61,917 nucleotides of DNA, from positions 1-61,917 of the forward strand of contig JAAWCS010000032.1 in the NCBI GenBank assembly GCA_022793375.1. Direction: 5' to 3'. Both the position numbers and the translations under genes were made by a program. The number at the start of each line of letters is the position of its first letter. The stretch's first letter is position 1. Below are positions 8,089-15,987 of this stretch, one piece after another. The stretch is from Lachnospiraceae bacterium (GTDB taxonomy: Bacteria; Bacillota; Clostridia; Lachnospirales; Lachnospiraceae). The notes beneath the pieces are model-generated. The model was given only the letters and a program-made list of their open reading frames with translations. It was not told the origin of the DNA and made no database searches.

Positions 8089-8937
8089 TTACTTTTCCTC
8101 CTCCCCGATTGTACGAATGGTTGGTAAAAATTCTTCAAAGCAGATGCCGTCTGTTTTCGGCGCCTCCAGCTCCAGCGTGCGGCGAAGCGTTTTGGCAATA
8201 AACGACGACGCGTGCCTTACGGACTGCGTAAAATCGATCCCGTTTACCGCGTCGGCCGCCAGCATTGACGAAAAAACGTCGCCGGTCCCGGAACGGAACG
8301 CGCCCACCTTGTGCTCTAAAATCCGTACCGGCTCCTTTCCGGCTTCGTATACAAAATTTTCCAGGCTTTCTCCCCGCTCCAGCCCCGAGACGACGATTTT
8401 GCGCGGCCCCATTGCGCTAAGCTCCCGGCACAGCGCCAGAAGATCGTCCTCGTCCAAGTCCGCGCGGTACTCCGTTTCCGTCAGGATACAGGCCTCCGTA
8501 AGATTGGGCGTTAAAATATCCGCATACGGCACAAGATCCTTCATCTTTTTGGAAAGCCGGGGAGAATACGTCGAATACAGCGAACCGTAGTCCCCCATGA
8601 CCGGATCCACGACCGCCGTCGTGCCTGTCTGCTTAAAGCGCTCCAAAAACCGCTTTACGATCTCCACCTGCTCTTCGGAGCCTAAAAAGCCGGTGAGGAT
8701 GCCGTCGAAGCGCAGATCCAGCCTGGCCCATTCCGCGATATACGCGTCCATATGCTCCGTGAAATCGGTGCAGTAAAAACTCTGAAAGCCCGTATGGTTG
8801 GAAAAGACGGAAGTCGGCAGGGGACAGCACTGGATCCCCAGAGCCGAGATGACCGGCAGCGACACCGTCAGGGAACAGCGGCCGAAACCGCAGAAATCGT
8901 TGACCACGGCAATTTTTTTTTGATGATTATGCGACAC
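8089..8937 (-). CDS. Pyridoxal/pyridoxamine kinase
   Basis: This 282-residue ribokinase-fold enzyme would phosphorylate vitamin B6 forms in salvage of PLP. Visible are the N-terminal VVNDFCGFGRCSL loop, DPVMGDYG in the middle, LTPNLTEA, and the C-terminal anion-hole motif FRSGTGDVFSS with the catalytic Asp. I prefer GTG at 8937 because AAGGAGG lies 9 bases upstream. It is divergent from a MocR/PdxR-type gene, with shared direct repeats between them, which supports B6 function. PdxK-like rather than ThiD by overall pattern. Confidence 0.92.
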   Translation of the reverse strand: MSHNHQKKIAVVNDFCGFGRCSLTVSLPVISALGIQCCPLPTSVFSNHTGFQSFYCTDFTEHMDAYIAEWARLDLRFDGILTGFLGSEEQVEIVKRFLERFKQTGTTAVVDPVMGDYGSLYSTYSPRLSKKMKDLVPYADILTPNLTEACILTETEYRADLDEDDLLALCRELSAMGPRKIVVSGLERGESLENFVYEAGKEPVRILEHKVGAFRSGTGDVFSSMLAADAVNGIDFTQSVRHASSFIAKTLRRTLELEAPKTDGICFEEFLPTIRTIGEEEK

Positions 8938-8951
8938 TTCGTTTTGCCTCC

Positions 8952-8980
8952 TTGCTTTACGCTGTCACATACTATATAAT
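8952..8980 (+). promoter_or_regulatory. Promoter of MocR-type regulator
   Basis: TTGCTT (8952-8957) and TATAAT (8975-8980) with a 17-bp spacer, reading toward the regulator. The first TCACATA repeat lies inside the spacer, so the regulator could control itself. Confidence 0.65.
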
Positions 8981-8995
8981 AAATTTGGTCACATA
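8965..8995. promoter_or_regulatory. Direct repeats, candidate PdxR/MocR operator
   Basis: Two direct copies of TCACATA (8965-8971 and 8989-8995) start 24 bp apart between the divergent pyridoxal kinase and regulator genes. MocR/PdxR proteins of Firmicutes are known to bind direct repeats in such intergenic regions. A minus-strand -10-like TATAGT (8971-8976) overlaps the site. Confidence 0.55.
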
Positions 8996-9030
8996 AAAAT
9001 AACCAGAACAGGAGAATTTTATATAGCCAG

Positions 9031-10128
9031 ATGAGATATACGATCCACAAAGAGGCGGCTGTTCCCGCCTATTTGCAGCTTTACCGGCAGATTCGGGACG
9101 ATATTACAAACGAAATCTATCCTTGTGGAAGCAAGCTTCCCTCCAAGCGGCTTGTCGCGGACGAAACCGGACTCAGCACGGTGACCGTCGAGCATGCCTA
9201 TTCGCTTCTCTGCGACGAAGGGTACGCGCAGGCCAGGCAGCGCTGCGGTTACTTTGTCGCCTTTCGCCCGGACGACGGGTTTGCCGTCGCCTCCGGCCGG
9301 GAAGCCGGGCGGCCGCCGGCTGCTTTTTCCGTCTGCCACGCGGGGACGGCTTCGGAATTTCCGTTTTCCGTGCTCACAAAAACCATGCGGCGGGTGATGA
9401 GCGAGTACGCCGAAGCGATCCTCGACCGCTCGCCGAACGCCGGCTGCCTGCCCCTGCGCGAAGCAATCCGGCAGTATCTGGCCAGAAGCCGCGGAATCCG
9501 CGCCGAAACCGCGCAGATCGTCATTGGTTCCGGCGCGGAGTATTTGTACGGCCTGATTGTCGAATTGATGGGGCGGGAGCGGGTCTACGCGATCGAGTCG
9601 CCCTCCTATCAAAAGATCGAGCAGGTCTATCGGGCCGGCGAGGTGCGCTGTGAAATGCTGCCGCTTGGACAGGACGGAATCGAAAGCCGGGCTTTGTGGG
9701 CTTCGCAGGCCACGGTCCTGCACATCACGCCGTACCGCAGTTTTCCAAGCGGAGTAACGGCTTCCGCCTCCAAGCGCCATGAATATCTGCGCTGGGCGGC
9801 CAAAAACCGCCGCTATCTTGTGGAGGATGATTACGAATCCGAATTTTCCGTCTCCCGCAAGCCGGAGGAAACGTTATTTTCCTATACCGACGACGACAAT
9901 GTCATCTACATGAATACCTTTTCCCAGACCGTTTCCCCGTCGCTGCGCGCCGGCTATATGGTACTGCCGGCCCATCTGGTTTCCGTATTTGAGCAGAAGC
10001 TGGGCTTTTATTCCTGTACGGTCCCGACCTATATTCAGCTTGTCCTCGCCGAATTGATCGTGGGCGGCGATTTTGAGCGCCATATCAATCGCGTCCGCCG
10101 CAGAAAACGACGGGAGCTGCGGCCGTAA
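9031..10128 (+). CDS. MocR/PdxR-type regulator, truncated and lacking PLP lysine
   Basis: The N-terminal GntR winged helix (about 10-75, IRDDITNEIYPCGSKLPSKR) is joined to a class I aminotransferase-like domain (EYLYGLIVELMG, AIESPSYQ, LVEDDYESEFS). Two oddities are visible. At the PLP-binding site the motif is TFSQTVSPSLRAGYMVLP, with Gln where family members have Lys. The protein also stops at 365 residues in FERHINRVRRRKRRELRP, about 100 short of the usual length, losing the C-terminal small domain. Its place opposite a pyridoxal kinase suggests B6 control. It may sense without a Schiff base, or be decaying. The upstream AGGAG is rather far (16 nt) from ATG. Confidence 0.8.
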   Translation: MRYTIHKEAAVPAYLQLYRQIRDDITNEIYPCGSKLPSKRLVADETGLSTVTVEHAYSLLCDEGYAQARQRCGYFVAFRPDDGFAVASGREAGRPPAAFSVCHAGTASEFPFSVLTKTMRRVMSEYAEAILDRSPNAGCLPLREAIRQYLARSRGIRAETAQIVIGSGAEYLYGLIVELMGRERVYAIESPSYQKIEQVYRAGEVRCEMLPLGQDGIESRALWASQATVLHITPYRSFPSGVTASASKRHEYLRWAAKNRRYLVEDDYESEFSVSRKPEETLFSYTDDDNVIYMNTFSQTVSPSLRAGYMVLPAHLVSVFEQKLGFYSCTVPTYIQLVLAELIVGGDFERHINRVRRRKRRELRP

Positions 10129-10257
10129 CCGCCCAGGCGGCCCCATGAGCCGCCCCAATCGCCGGGCCGCATGGGCCGCCGCAGCCGCTGCGCTTTTATG
10201 AGCCGCCGCTGCCGCCCAGCGCCCGCTGCCTTCTCTGCTGCCGAACGTTTTGATCCT
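10129..10257. other. GC-rich repetitive gap after truncated regulator
   Basis: Short near-repeats such as ATGAGCCGCC and ATGGGCCGCCGCAGCCGC recur. No frame continues the aminotransferase fold in any reading I tried. It may mark the deletion that removed the regulator's end. Confidence 0.4.
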
Positions 10258-11271
10258 TTATCGCGACCAGGACGACAGCAATACATAGTCGACATCTATA
10301 AAAACCGCCCCTACCTCCTCCAGGTAGCGAAGAAGGTCCTGTTTACGCCCCGAAACGCTTACGATGCGCGTGCGCACCGCCTCCTGCGCGGCTACGTCGT
10401 CCCGCACCTCCTCCAGCAGCGTTCCCGGATACATGAGGATTCCCCCTGCGGCTTCCTCCCCGATTCCGCGGCTTACATATATGCCATGGGCCGTAAGCAG
10501 CTCCCGGTCGCTTAACAGGATATCCAGGTCGGCCAGAAATTCTTCTTTCAACTGCGCCCCGTTCATCCCCGACCGGTCGGTCTGTGTGCTCTGGAAATAA
10601 TCGAGCGAAATCCCGGCCTGCACGTCGTTTGCGTTCTGCTCCACCTGCAGCCAGTGAAGGTTGATTTCTTCCCGGTACAGTTCCTGCGGCTCTGCGGGCG
10701 TCTCCAGGGCCAGTGTGCAGTAAATCAGACAGGAGTCCGGCAAGAGCGTCAGTTCCGGCAGTATTGTCTCGGTTTCCTTCATCATCTGGAGGCGGTTTAC
10801 CGGCGCCTGAAAACGGTCGGTGTTTTTTTGGCCGTACCACCGGCCCCACCGCACTTCGTAGACCACCTCCATCTCCGACGACCAGAGAACCGCTTTGCCG
10901 ACTGCCGGTTCCGGCATCATCAGCGTTACTTCATAGACGCCGAATCCTTTGTTCTTAACCTGTGTCCCATACACCGACCGGTAGGGCAGGAATACGCTGG
11001 CATAGGCCCGCATATATTGTGCCAGTTCATTATCGGTATCGCCGATCAGAGCCTTCTGCTTTTTCAGCGGATTATAGCAAAACAGGCCCACAAGAGGACT
11101 CACCACCAGCAAAAGCCCCAAAATCCCGGCCAGCACAGACAGCACGGTCCTCACCGCGACGGCCTTCAGCCGGCGGTTGATCTGCCGCTCCAGCTCTTTG
11201 CCGTACAGATCCTCATTCGGCAGTTCGGCCGCCATGTCTTTTAACATCGCATCCAGCTTTTTTTCATCCAT
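10258..11271 (-). CDS. Putative anti-sigma factor, single-pass membrane protein
   Basis: This 337-residue protein starts at ATG 11271, overlapping the ECF sigma stop by 8 bases, which implies translational coupling. Residues 1-35 are charged and cytoplasmic. One transmembrane segment (VRTVLSVLAGILGLLLVVSP, about 38-62) follows, then a large outer domain of about 270 residues. This layout with a sigma gene just upstream is that of a membrane anti-sigma factor; the outer domain would be the sensor. No zinc-binding HxxxCxxC anti-sigma motif is seen. Signal unknown. Confidence 0.7.
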   Translation of the reverse strand: MDEKKLDAMLKDMAAELPNEDLYGKELERQINRRLKAVAVRTVLSVLAGILGLLLVVSPLVGLFCYNPLKKQKALIGDTDNELAQYMRAYASVFLPYRSVYGTQVKNKGFGVYEVTLMMPEPAVGKAVLWSSEMEVVYEVRWGRWYGQKNTDRFQAPVNRLQMMKETETILPELTLLPDSCLIYCTLALETPAEPQELYREEINLHWLQVEQNANDVQAGISLDYFQSTQTDRSGMNGAQLKEEFLADLDILLSDRELLTAHGIYVSRGIGEEAAGGILMYPGTLLEEVRDDVAAQEAVRTRIVSVSGRKQDLLRYLEEVGAVFIDVDYVLLSSWSR

Positions 11272-11758
11272 ACCGCTCCTCCATCTTTCTGCGAATCCGT
11301 TTCCTGGCCCGGCTGCGCAGCTGGCGCACATTGTCCCGGCTCAGCTGCAGCTGCCGCCCCAGTTCGTCGTCGCTAAGACCGAAATATATGCTCCCCAGCA
11401 AAACCGCTTTCTGGGCGTCCCCCAGTTCCAGGATGCATTCAAACAGATACCGTTTCTCCTCCTCCTGAATCAGGTATTCCAGCACGCCGGGCCCCTGATC
11501 CGCCAGCTGCTCCCAGCATACTTCGCCCTCCGAAAGCAGCTTTTTTCGCCGGCGGCAGAGGTTGTAGTATTCATTTTGCAGCACTTTTGTCAGCCAATAG
11601 CCGATGCTGCCGCCCTCTTTATAACTCAAAAAGGCTTTCAGGAACGTGCTCTGCACCAGGTCGTCCGCGTCGGCCGCGTTTTTGCACAGGGACAGGGCGT
11701 ACAGGTACAGGGGGCGGTAATACTTTTCATAAATGCTCTGAAAGATATCGTTTTCCAT
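11264..11758 (-). CDS. ECF-type RNA polymerase sigma factor
   Basis: This 164-residue sigma-70 family ECF protein has region 2 at about 8-70 (YEKYYRPLYLYALSLCKNAADADDLVQSTFLKAF) and region 4 at about 110-160 (LGDAQKAVLLGSIYFGLSDDELGRQLQLSRDNVRQLRSRARKRI). GGGGGAC precedes ATG 11758. It is followed by the membrane anti-sigma candidate in an overlapping pair, and preceded at 55 bp by the DUF2812 gene. Target promoters cannot be read from the window. Confidence 0.9.
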   Translation of the reverse strand: MENDIFQSIYEKYYRPLYLYALSLCKNAADADDLVQSTFLKAFLSYKEGGSIGYWLTKVLQNEYYNLCRRRKKLLSEGEVCWEQLADQGPGVLEYLIQEEEKRYLFECILELGDAQKAVLLGSIYFGLSDDELGRQLQLSRDNVRQLRSRARKRIRRKMEERYG

Positions 11759-11813
11759 GCGCCGTCCCCCTTCCTGTTATTAAAACAACGCAGGGAGCGG
11801 TTTGTGACACTTT

Positions 11814-13127
11814 TTACGGCGCAGATTCACACATTTTTTTCGCCGCCATTGCCAGCTGTTCCTCGCTCAAGGCCTGAGCGGTCATCAGGTATAAGACCTG
11901 ATTTTCTGCGCGAAGCAGGTAATGCCATCGTTCGCTTCCGGTGCGCCACGCCATGCCCTCTTCGATTCCCAGCCTTTCGGCCGCCAGCTGTATCCGCTCC
12001 CAAACCTCCTGTCTCTGATTCCACCAGTCGTCGTAAATCGGCCCTCTTTTGTAAAAAGAATCCAACAGCGCCCCGATCTTGCTTGTGTAAAGGATTGACC
12101 GCAGCTGCTCTTTGCCCTCTCCCTCCCACATTTCGCAGGATTGTGCGCAAACGCTGCTTTCGTAATGCAGTATCGTCACCTCGCCTTCCCAGCCGAAATC
12201 CTCCGCTTCAACGACCGGCCGCCAGCCGGCGGGCGGCTGATTCGGCGAATCCGCAAGTCCTCTCCCCGGCCCCGGGAAAAACGGCGTCAAGCCCATTCCC
12301 AGACTAAAGAGAAAAATAGGAAGCCTTCCCAGCCAGTCAGCGCCCTCTTTGGAAAAATGAAGGGTATTCCACCCCAGCTTTTGCAGCCCCTCCTGCAGCA
12401 AAGGCAGCAGCAAAAATGGCAGCAGAAATCCCGGCACACCCAGCCAGATGCGAAGCCCCCTTATCTGGCACAAAGCCGTTGCCATCAGCAAAACCATACC
12501 TGCTTCCAAGATAAAGATAAGCCAAACCATCCGCCGGCCATACGCCTCCTCCGGTATTTTTCCCAGAGATAATTCCTTATGTTCGCGCGTCAGCGTCCAC
12601 GCCACATACCCTGCGCGCAGAAGAATATCTCCCAGTATCAGCACGCTTTCCAGCCACAGGGACAGCCCCCACTTCCGCGTCAGATAGCGGTGCGGGTTCC
12701 ACAATACGTTCCCCACAACCACCAAAAGCAAAACAAACGACAGCAAAAGCTGTAAAAGCTTTCCCTTGCGAAACGAAAAGACCGCCTTCTCGTAGGCCGC
12801 CGGATCGGTCTGCATCGGCACCGCTTTCTCATGTTTTGCCGCAAACACATACAAGGCGCCTGCATTATCCAAAAACTGCCAGCCGCTTTCCTCGCAGAGC
12901 CGGAGGTATTCCCGGATATGCGGGCTGTCCGGCTTTTCATCTATTTTCCGGTGCTCTTGATCCATTACGTCAACCGCGTACCGCAGATTCCCCGGCACGC
13001 CCTTTTTAAATAAGACCACATTAAAGCCCAGCCTTCGGAAATACCATCCCTTCGCGGCCATGTCCGAAAGATAGGCGGCGGAAATCCCGTTTCCATATAA
13101 ACGCGGCCGCATTGTCCATCCAAACAT
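11814..13127 (-). CDS. DUF2812 membrane protein
   Basis: This 437-residue protein has an N-terminal DUF2812 domain (about 1-105: LSDMAAKGWYFRRLGFNVVLFKKG, then RYAVDVMD and LCEESGWQFL), several hydrophobic segments between about 125 and 300, and a soluble C-terminal part. DUF2812 genes commonly follow PadR regulators in Firmicutes, and here a PadR gene ends 13 bp upstream on the same strand. The function of the family is unknown; a membrane effector or signalling partner of the PadR unit is an inference. Confidence 0.85.
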   Translation of the reverse strand: MFGWTMRPRLYGNGISAAYLSDMAAKGWYFRRLGFNVVLFKKGVPGNLRYAVDVMDQEHRKIDEKPDSPHIREYLRLCEESGWQFLDNAGALYVFAAKHEKAVPMQTDPAAYEKAVFSFRKGKLLQLLLSFVLLLVVVGNVLWNPHRYLTRKWGLSLWLESVLILGDILLRAGYVAWTLTREHKELSLGKIPEEAYGRRMVWLIFILEAGMVLLMATALCQIRGLRIWLGVPGFLLPFLLLPLLQEGLQKLGWNTLHFSKEGADWLGRLPIFLFSLGMGLTPFFPGPGRGLADSPNQPPAGWRPVVEAEDFGWEGEVTILHYESSVCAQSCEMWEGEGKEQLRSILYTSKIGALLDSFYKRGPIYDDWWNQRQEVWERIQLAAERLGIEEGMAWRTGSERWHYLLRAENQVLYLMTAQALSEEQLAMAAKKMCESAP

Positions 13128-13140
13128 CCTGCTCCCCCCT

Positions 13141-13461
13141 TCACTGCCCTGGCTGCTCCAGATAAGCCCGGCCTTCTTCTAGCAGCAGCTGCAAACGTTC
13201 ATATTCCTTCTGCAGCATATCCCGACCTTTCTGCGTGATCTGATAATAACGCCGCCGCCCCTCGCTGTGGACCTCCCGGATCATTCCTTCTCCTTCAAAT
13301 TTTCCCAGCAGCGTGTAAAGGGTTCCCGGCCCGATCTGAATCCTTCCGCGGGATATCTGCTCTGCACTGACCGAGATGTCCACCCCGCAGCGAGGCTCTA
13401 GCAGCGCCAGCAGAATGTAATACATCTGCTCGGTCAGGCTCTGGTATTGCTCTCGTGCCAT
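13141..13461 (-). CDS. PadR-family transcriptional regulator
   Basis: This 106-residue winged-helix protein has the PadR pattern: ILLALLEPRCGVDISVSAEQ, then IQIGPGTLYTLLGKFEGEGMI, REVHSEGRRRYYQITQKGRD and a short C-terminal dimer helix. It heads an operon with the DUF2812 gene. The promoter directly upstream is covered by two related dyads, so it very likely represses its own operon. Confidence 0.93.
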   Translation of the reverse strand: MAREQYQSLTEQMYYILLALLEPRCGVDISVSAEQISRGRIQIGPGTLYTLLGKFEGEGMIREVHSEGRRRYYQITQKGRDMLQKEYERLQLLLEEGRAYLEQPGQ

Positions 13462-13483
13462 TGCTTTTCCCTCCTTGGTTTTT

Positions 13484-13508
13484 ATAAATATCGAATATCG
13501 ATATTTAT
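13484..13508. promoter_or_regulatory. 25-bp palindrome, candidate PadR operator
   Basis: Perfect 11-bp arms (ATAAATATCGA and TCGATATTTAT) flank a 3-bp centre, between the padR promoter and its ribosome site. A second, shorter dyad of the same core (ATCGA-TAT-TCGAT, 13523-13535) sits inside the promoter spacer. Confidence 0.75.
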
Positions 13509-13514
13509 GGTTTC

Positions 13515-13543
13515 AGTTTATCATCGATATTCGATATTGTCAA
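13515..13543 (-). promoter_or_regulatory. padR-DUF2812 promoter
   Basis: Minus-strand TTGACA (13538-13543) and TAAACT (13515-13520) with a 17-bp spacer that itself contains one operator-like dyad. Confidence 0.75.
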
Positions 13544-13577
13544 GATGGGCAGATTGCTGCGCCATGTGCAGCAATTT

Positions 13578-13790
13578 TTAGTGTTTTTCCTTATATTCCT
13601 GCTCCAGCTCTTTTGCCAGGTACGCATCGCTCATACAGTGCATATCGGAAACGCCGTCCCGGACCAGCAGATATACCTCGGAATGGTAGAAAAAGTCCAG
13701 TGCCGCATCCAGTGAGATGCCCTGCCGTCCGGCAAAACACTCAATGACACGACTATACTTTTTTTGAAGTAAAATCGGATTTGCGTTCAT
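13578..13790 (-). CDS. Small DUF3791-like protein
   Basis: This 70-residue protein runs YSRVIECFAGRQGISLDAAL then DFFYHSEVYLLVRDGVSDMH. Small proteins of this type regularly follow DUF3990 genes in Clostridia and are usually grouped with DUF3791. Its ATG at 13790 lies 38 bp inside the end of the truncated DUF3990 frame. With the upstream DUF3791 gene it would form the non-toxin part of a toxin-antitoxin-like module. Function is inferred from arrangement only. Confidence 0.65.
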   Translation of the reverse strand: MNANPILLQKKYSRVIECFAGRQGISLDAALDFFYHSEVYLLVRDGVSDMHCMSDAYLAKELEQEYKEKH

Positions 13791-13914
13791 ACCTTCTTAC
13801 TCCCTGCTCATACAACGGCGTGACATAAAAGCCGCGCCCAAAATCCACATTGGGGCGGGAATGGAGCAAATCCGGCTCTGCAATTTCCAGATAGGAACCA
13901 TGATAGAGAATCAT
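13753..13914 (-). pseudogene. Truncated DUF3990 (ADP-ribosyltransferase-like) gene
   Basis: This 53-codon frame starts at ATG 13914 with GGAGGT upstream and overlaps the stop of the preceding gene as ATGA. It opens MILYHGSYLEIAEPDLLHS, then NVDFGRGFYVTPLYEQ, which is the characteristic beginning of DUF3990 proteins, thought to have an ADP-ribosyltransferase-like fold. Family members run to about 150 or more residues, whereas this one ends at TAG 13753 after a short unrelated tail. The toxin-like domain has therefore been lost by an internal deletion. Confidence 0.8.
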
Positions 13915-14150
13915 ACCTCCACACCCCTTTCTTTCATCACCTCAAGGAGGTCGTCTACGATATATTCCCGGCTCTGGGTGTGCAGGACTTCGTATTCCGG
14001 CACAATATAACCATACAGAATATCGCTTTTCCTGGTAAATGCCTGATATACCCGTTGCGCCTCTACGCCAAGCTTTGCGGCAACATTTTCAATGCAAAAA
14101 ACGACAAATTCCAGCTCCCCGGCATTTTTAATCTTCTCGCCCGGTATCAT
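13911..14150 (-). CDS. DUF3791 protein
   Basis: This 79-residue protein reads ELEFVVFCIENVAAKLGVEA, then VYQAFTRKSDILYGYIVPEY and LHTQSREYIVDDLLEVM. The LHTxSxEYIVDDL ending is the DUF3791 hallmark. It overlaps the following DUF3990 remnant by 4 bases (ATGA). DUF3791 and DUF3990 genes are common neighbours, and an antitoxin-like role has been suspected for the small partner; that is inference here. Confidence 0.8.
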   Translation of the reverse strand: MIPGEKIKNAGELEFVVFCIENVAAKLGVEAQRVYQAFTRKSDILYGYIVPEYEVLHTQSREYIVDDLLEVMKERGVEV

Positions 14151-14206
14151 AAATCATTCCTCCTCTATTTTAGCCAAAACATTCCGGAAAATACATTCTG
14201 CCGCGC

Positions 14207-15100
14207 TTATTGCCGCGCCTGCCACACTTTTGCCAGCTCCTGCTCCCATGGCAGCAGATACGTCGTATCCTCTGTCCTCAGCAGCAAAAACGGCCCCTCC
14301 TGGGATTGCAGGTACAGCATACAGTCTCCGTAGCCCTCGACCCGGAATTTTCCCTTGCGCACTTCGCCTATGCTGCTGCCCCAGACACGCCGCAGCGCCG
14401 GCAGTTCACAGAGCACCTGCATCTCCTCAATTTCGGAAAGCGGAATCCGGCATTCCTGCCACACATGGCGCACCGTTATTGTCTCGTTCTCCAGACGACA
14501 GGTGAGGGGCATAAACTCTTCGCCGACCATATACAGGCTCGAAAAGGGGAGTATCAGGAGTCCGACCAGGCCGAACACGGCGAGTACCTTGCCCAGCGGG
14601 CGTGCCAGATTTACCGTGGAATTGAAGGCACTGCCGCGGCCGGGACCCTTGAGTATGTAAGGGTCGTCGGGATTATAATAAAAAATGCCACCGATCCAGC
14701 AGAGATCCTCATCCTGCGGGTCACCGGGCCGGTCGGACGCCAGTTCCCGCTTGCGCGCCAGCAGTTTTTTGCGGCAGCGGACGCAGAGAAAGCCGGGCCA
14801 CAGCAAAACCGGAATCAGCCAGTTGAGCAAAACGGCGGCCGCCAGTGACACATGCGTGAGAAAAAGGCCGGGAAGCGGCAAGGCGGCGAGAATCCAAAGC
14901 GCGCGTTTCAGCTTTTTCTTAAACGTCCCGCAGATTTGCCGAAGCTGCGGGTCCGCCAGATCCGCGTATGAAAAAGTCACATGCAATATCACGTTTTTTC
15001 CCGGCTTTACCTCGTTTTCCAGGATGAAATACATAACAAAAAGCACCGGGTACAGGCACAAGAGCAGAATCGCGCCCGTCCAATTCCACGAACCAAACAT
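14207..15100 (-). CDS. Membrane protein with bacterial PH-like domain
   Basis: This 297-residue protein starts at ATG 15100 with GGGGGAAGGA upstream, 4 bp after the trmO stop. Predicted transmembrane stretches: about 7-27 (GAILLLCLYPVLFVMYFIL), a pair near 65-105, and near 185-205. The C-terminal part (VGEEFMPLTCRLENETITVR, then IPLSEIEEMQVL) resembles bacterial pleckstrin-homology-like domains (PF10882 type). It also has DUF5808-like phrases (IGGIFYYNPDDP). Role unknown. A longer frame to 15184 overlaps trmO and lacks a ribosome site. Confidence 0.7.
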   Translation of the reverse strand: MFGSWNWTGAILLLCLYPVLFVMYFILENEVKPGKNVILHVTFSYADLADPQLRQICGTFKKKLKRALWILAALPLPGLFLTHVSLAAAVLLNWLIPVLLWPGFLCVRCRKKLLARKRELASDRPGDPQDEDLCWIGGIFYYNPDDPYILKGPGRGSAFNSTVNLARPLGKVLAVFGLVGLLILPFSSLYMVGEEFMPLTCRLENETITVRHVWQECRIPLSEIEEMQVLCELPALRRVWGSSIGEVRKGKFRVEGYGDCMLYLQSQEGPFLLLRTEDTTYLLPWEQELAKVWQARQ

Positions 15101-15104
15101 TTCG

Positions 15105-15833
15105 TCATCCTTCCCCCGGCTTAAACCGGCCGTCCTTTTCACGCGCACCCGTATATTCCTGCACTTCACACACCGTGAGCACACTGCCGCTCACGCGAAA
15201 ACGAATATTCTGCCGGCCAAACGCCACGCCGTATATCCGTTCGGGATCGTTCTGGTACGACGGGCGGGGGTCCTGCGCCAGAATTCCCCGCAAAGCCTCG
15301 CGCTTTGCGGCCGGAACCTGCGCCAGCAGTTCTTCGGCAAACACTACCTCCAGACCATATCCGGCGCTCGCTTCCCCAAATCCGCCCGACGCTTCCGGGT
15401 GGCTGTCCGTATAAGGCAGGTACGGCTTAATATCATAAATCGGCGTTCCGTCCATCAGATCGGCGCCCGCCACCCGCAAAAAAACGCCCCACTGCGTATT
15501 TTTTTCAATCCCCAAAAGCCGCACCGAAGAAAGCCCCAGCGGGTTTGGCCGAAACGGGGAGCGCGTCGCGAATACGCCCATGTGTCTATTGCCGCCCAGC
15601 CGCGGCGGATGCACCGTCGGCGACCAGGTATCGCGCACTGCTTGTGAAAACTGCCACAAAAGCCAGATATGGGAGTACCCCTCCAGACCGCACAGCGCCG
15701 CCGGATTGCGGTATTCCGGCTCGAATACCACGCTGGCCTCCAGTACTTCCACCAAGCCGCTTTGGCGCGGTATGCCAAACTTCTCCGGAAAATCGCTGTG
15801 GATCCGGGCAATCGTTTTCATAGAAATGTCCAT
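15105..15833 (-). CDS. trmO: tRNA (N6-threonylcarbamoyladenosine(37)-N6)-methyltransferase TrmO
   Basis: This 242-residue TsaA/TrmO-fold SAM enzyme methylates t6A at position 37 of some tRNAs. Family motifs are EYRNPAALCGLEGYSHIWLL, HPPRLGGNRHMGVFATRSPF, RPNPLGLSSV and LMDGTPIYDIKPYLPYTDS. I chose ATG 15833 because GGGAGGAAAG stands just upstream; the open frame to 15893 has no ribosome site. A TTGTAT-17-TATACT promoter lies before it. Confidence 0.93.
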   Translation of the reverse strand: MDISMKTIARIHSDFPEKFGIPRQSGLVEVLEASVVFEPEYRNPAALCGLEGYSHIWLLWQFSQAVRDTWSPTVHPPRLGGNRHMGVFATRSPFRPNPLGLSSVRLLGIEKNTQWGVFLRVAGADLMDGTPIYDIKPYLPYTDSHPEASGGFGEASAGYGLEVVFAEELLAQVPAAKREALRGILAQDPRPSYQNDPERIYGVAFGRQNIRFRVSGSVLTVCEVQEYTGAREKDGRFKPGEG

Positions 15834-15864
15834 GGCCTTTCCTCCCGGCAGATTACTCCTTGAC

Positions 15865-15893
15865 AGTATAACATGTTTCCCCACGGTATACAA
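15865..15893 (-). promoter_or_regulatory. trmO promoter
   Basis: Minus-strand TTGTAT (15888-15893) and TATACT (15865-15870) with a 17-bp spacer, ending about 32 bp before the trmO start. Confidence 0.55.
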
Positions 15894-15987
15894 CCGCCGC
15901 TTCCTTCATAGACTATAAGAAAACACTTCCGTGCGCCCTTGAAAACACAGACAACAACCGGGAAATACCGCACAGAAAGAGGTTTCT

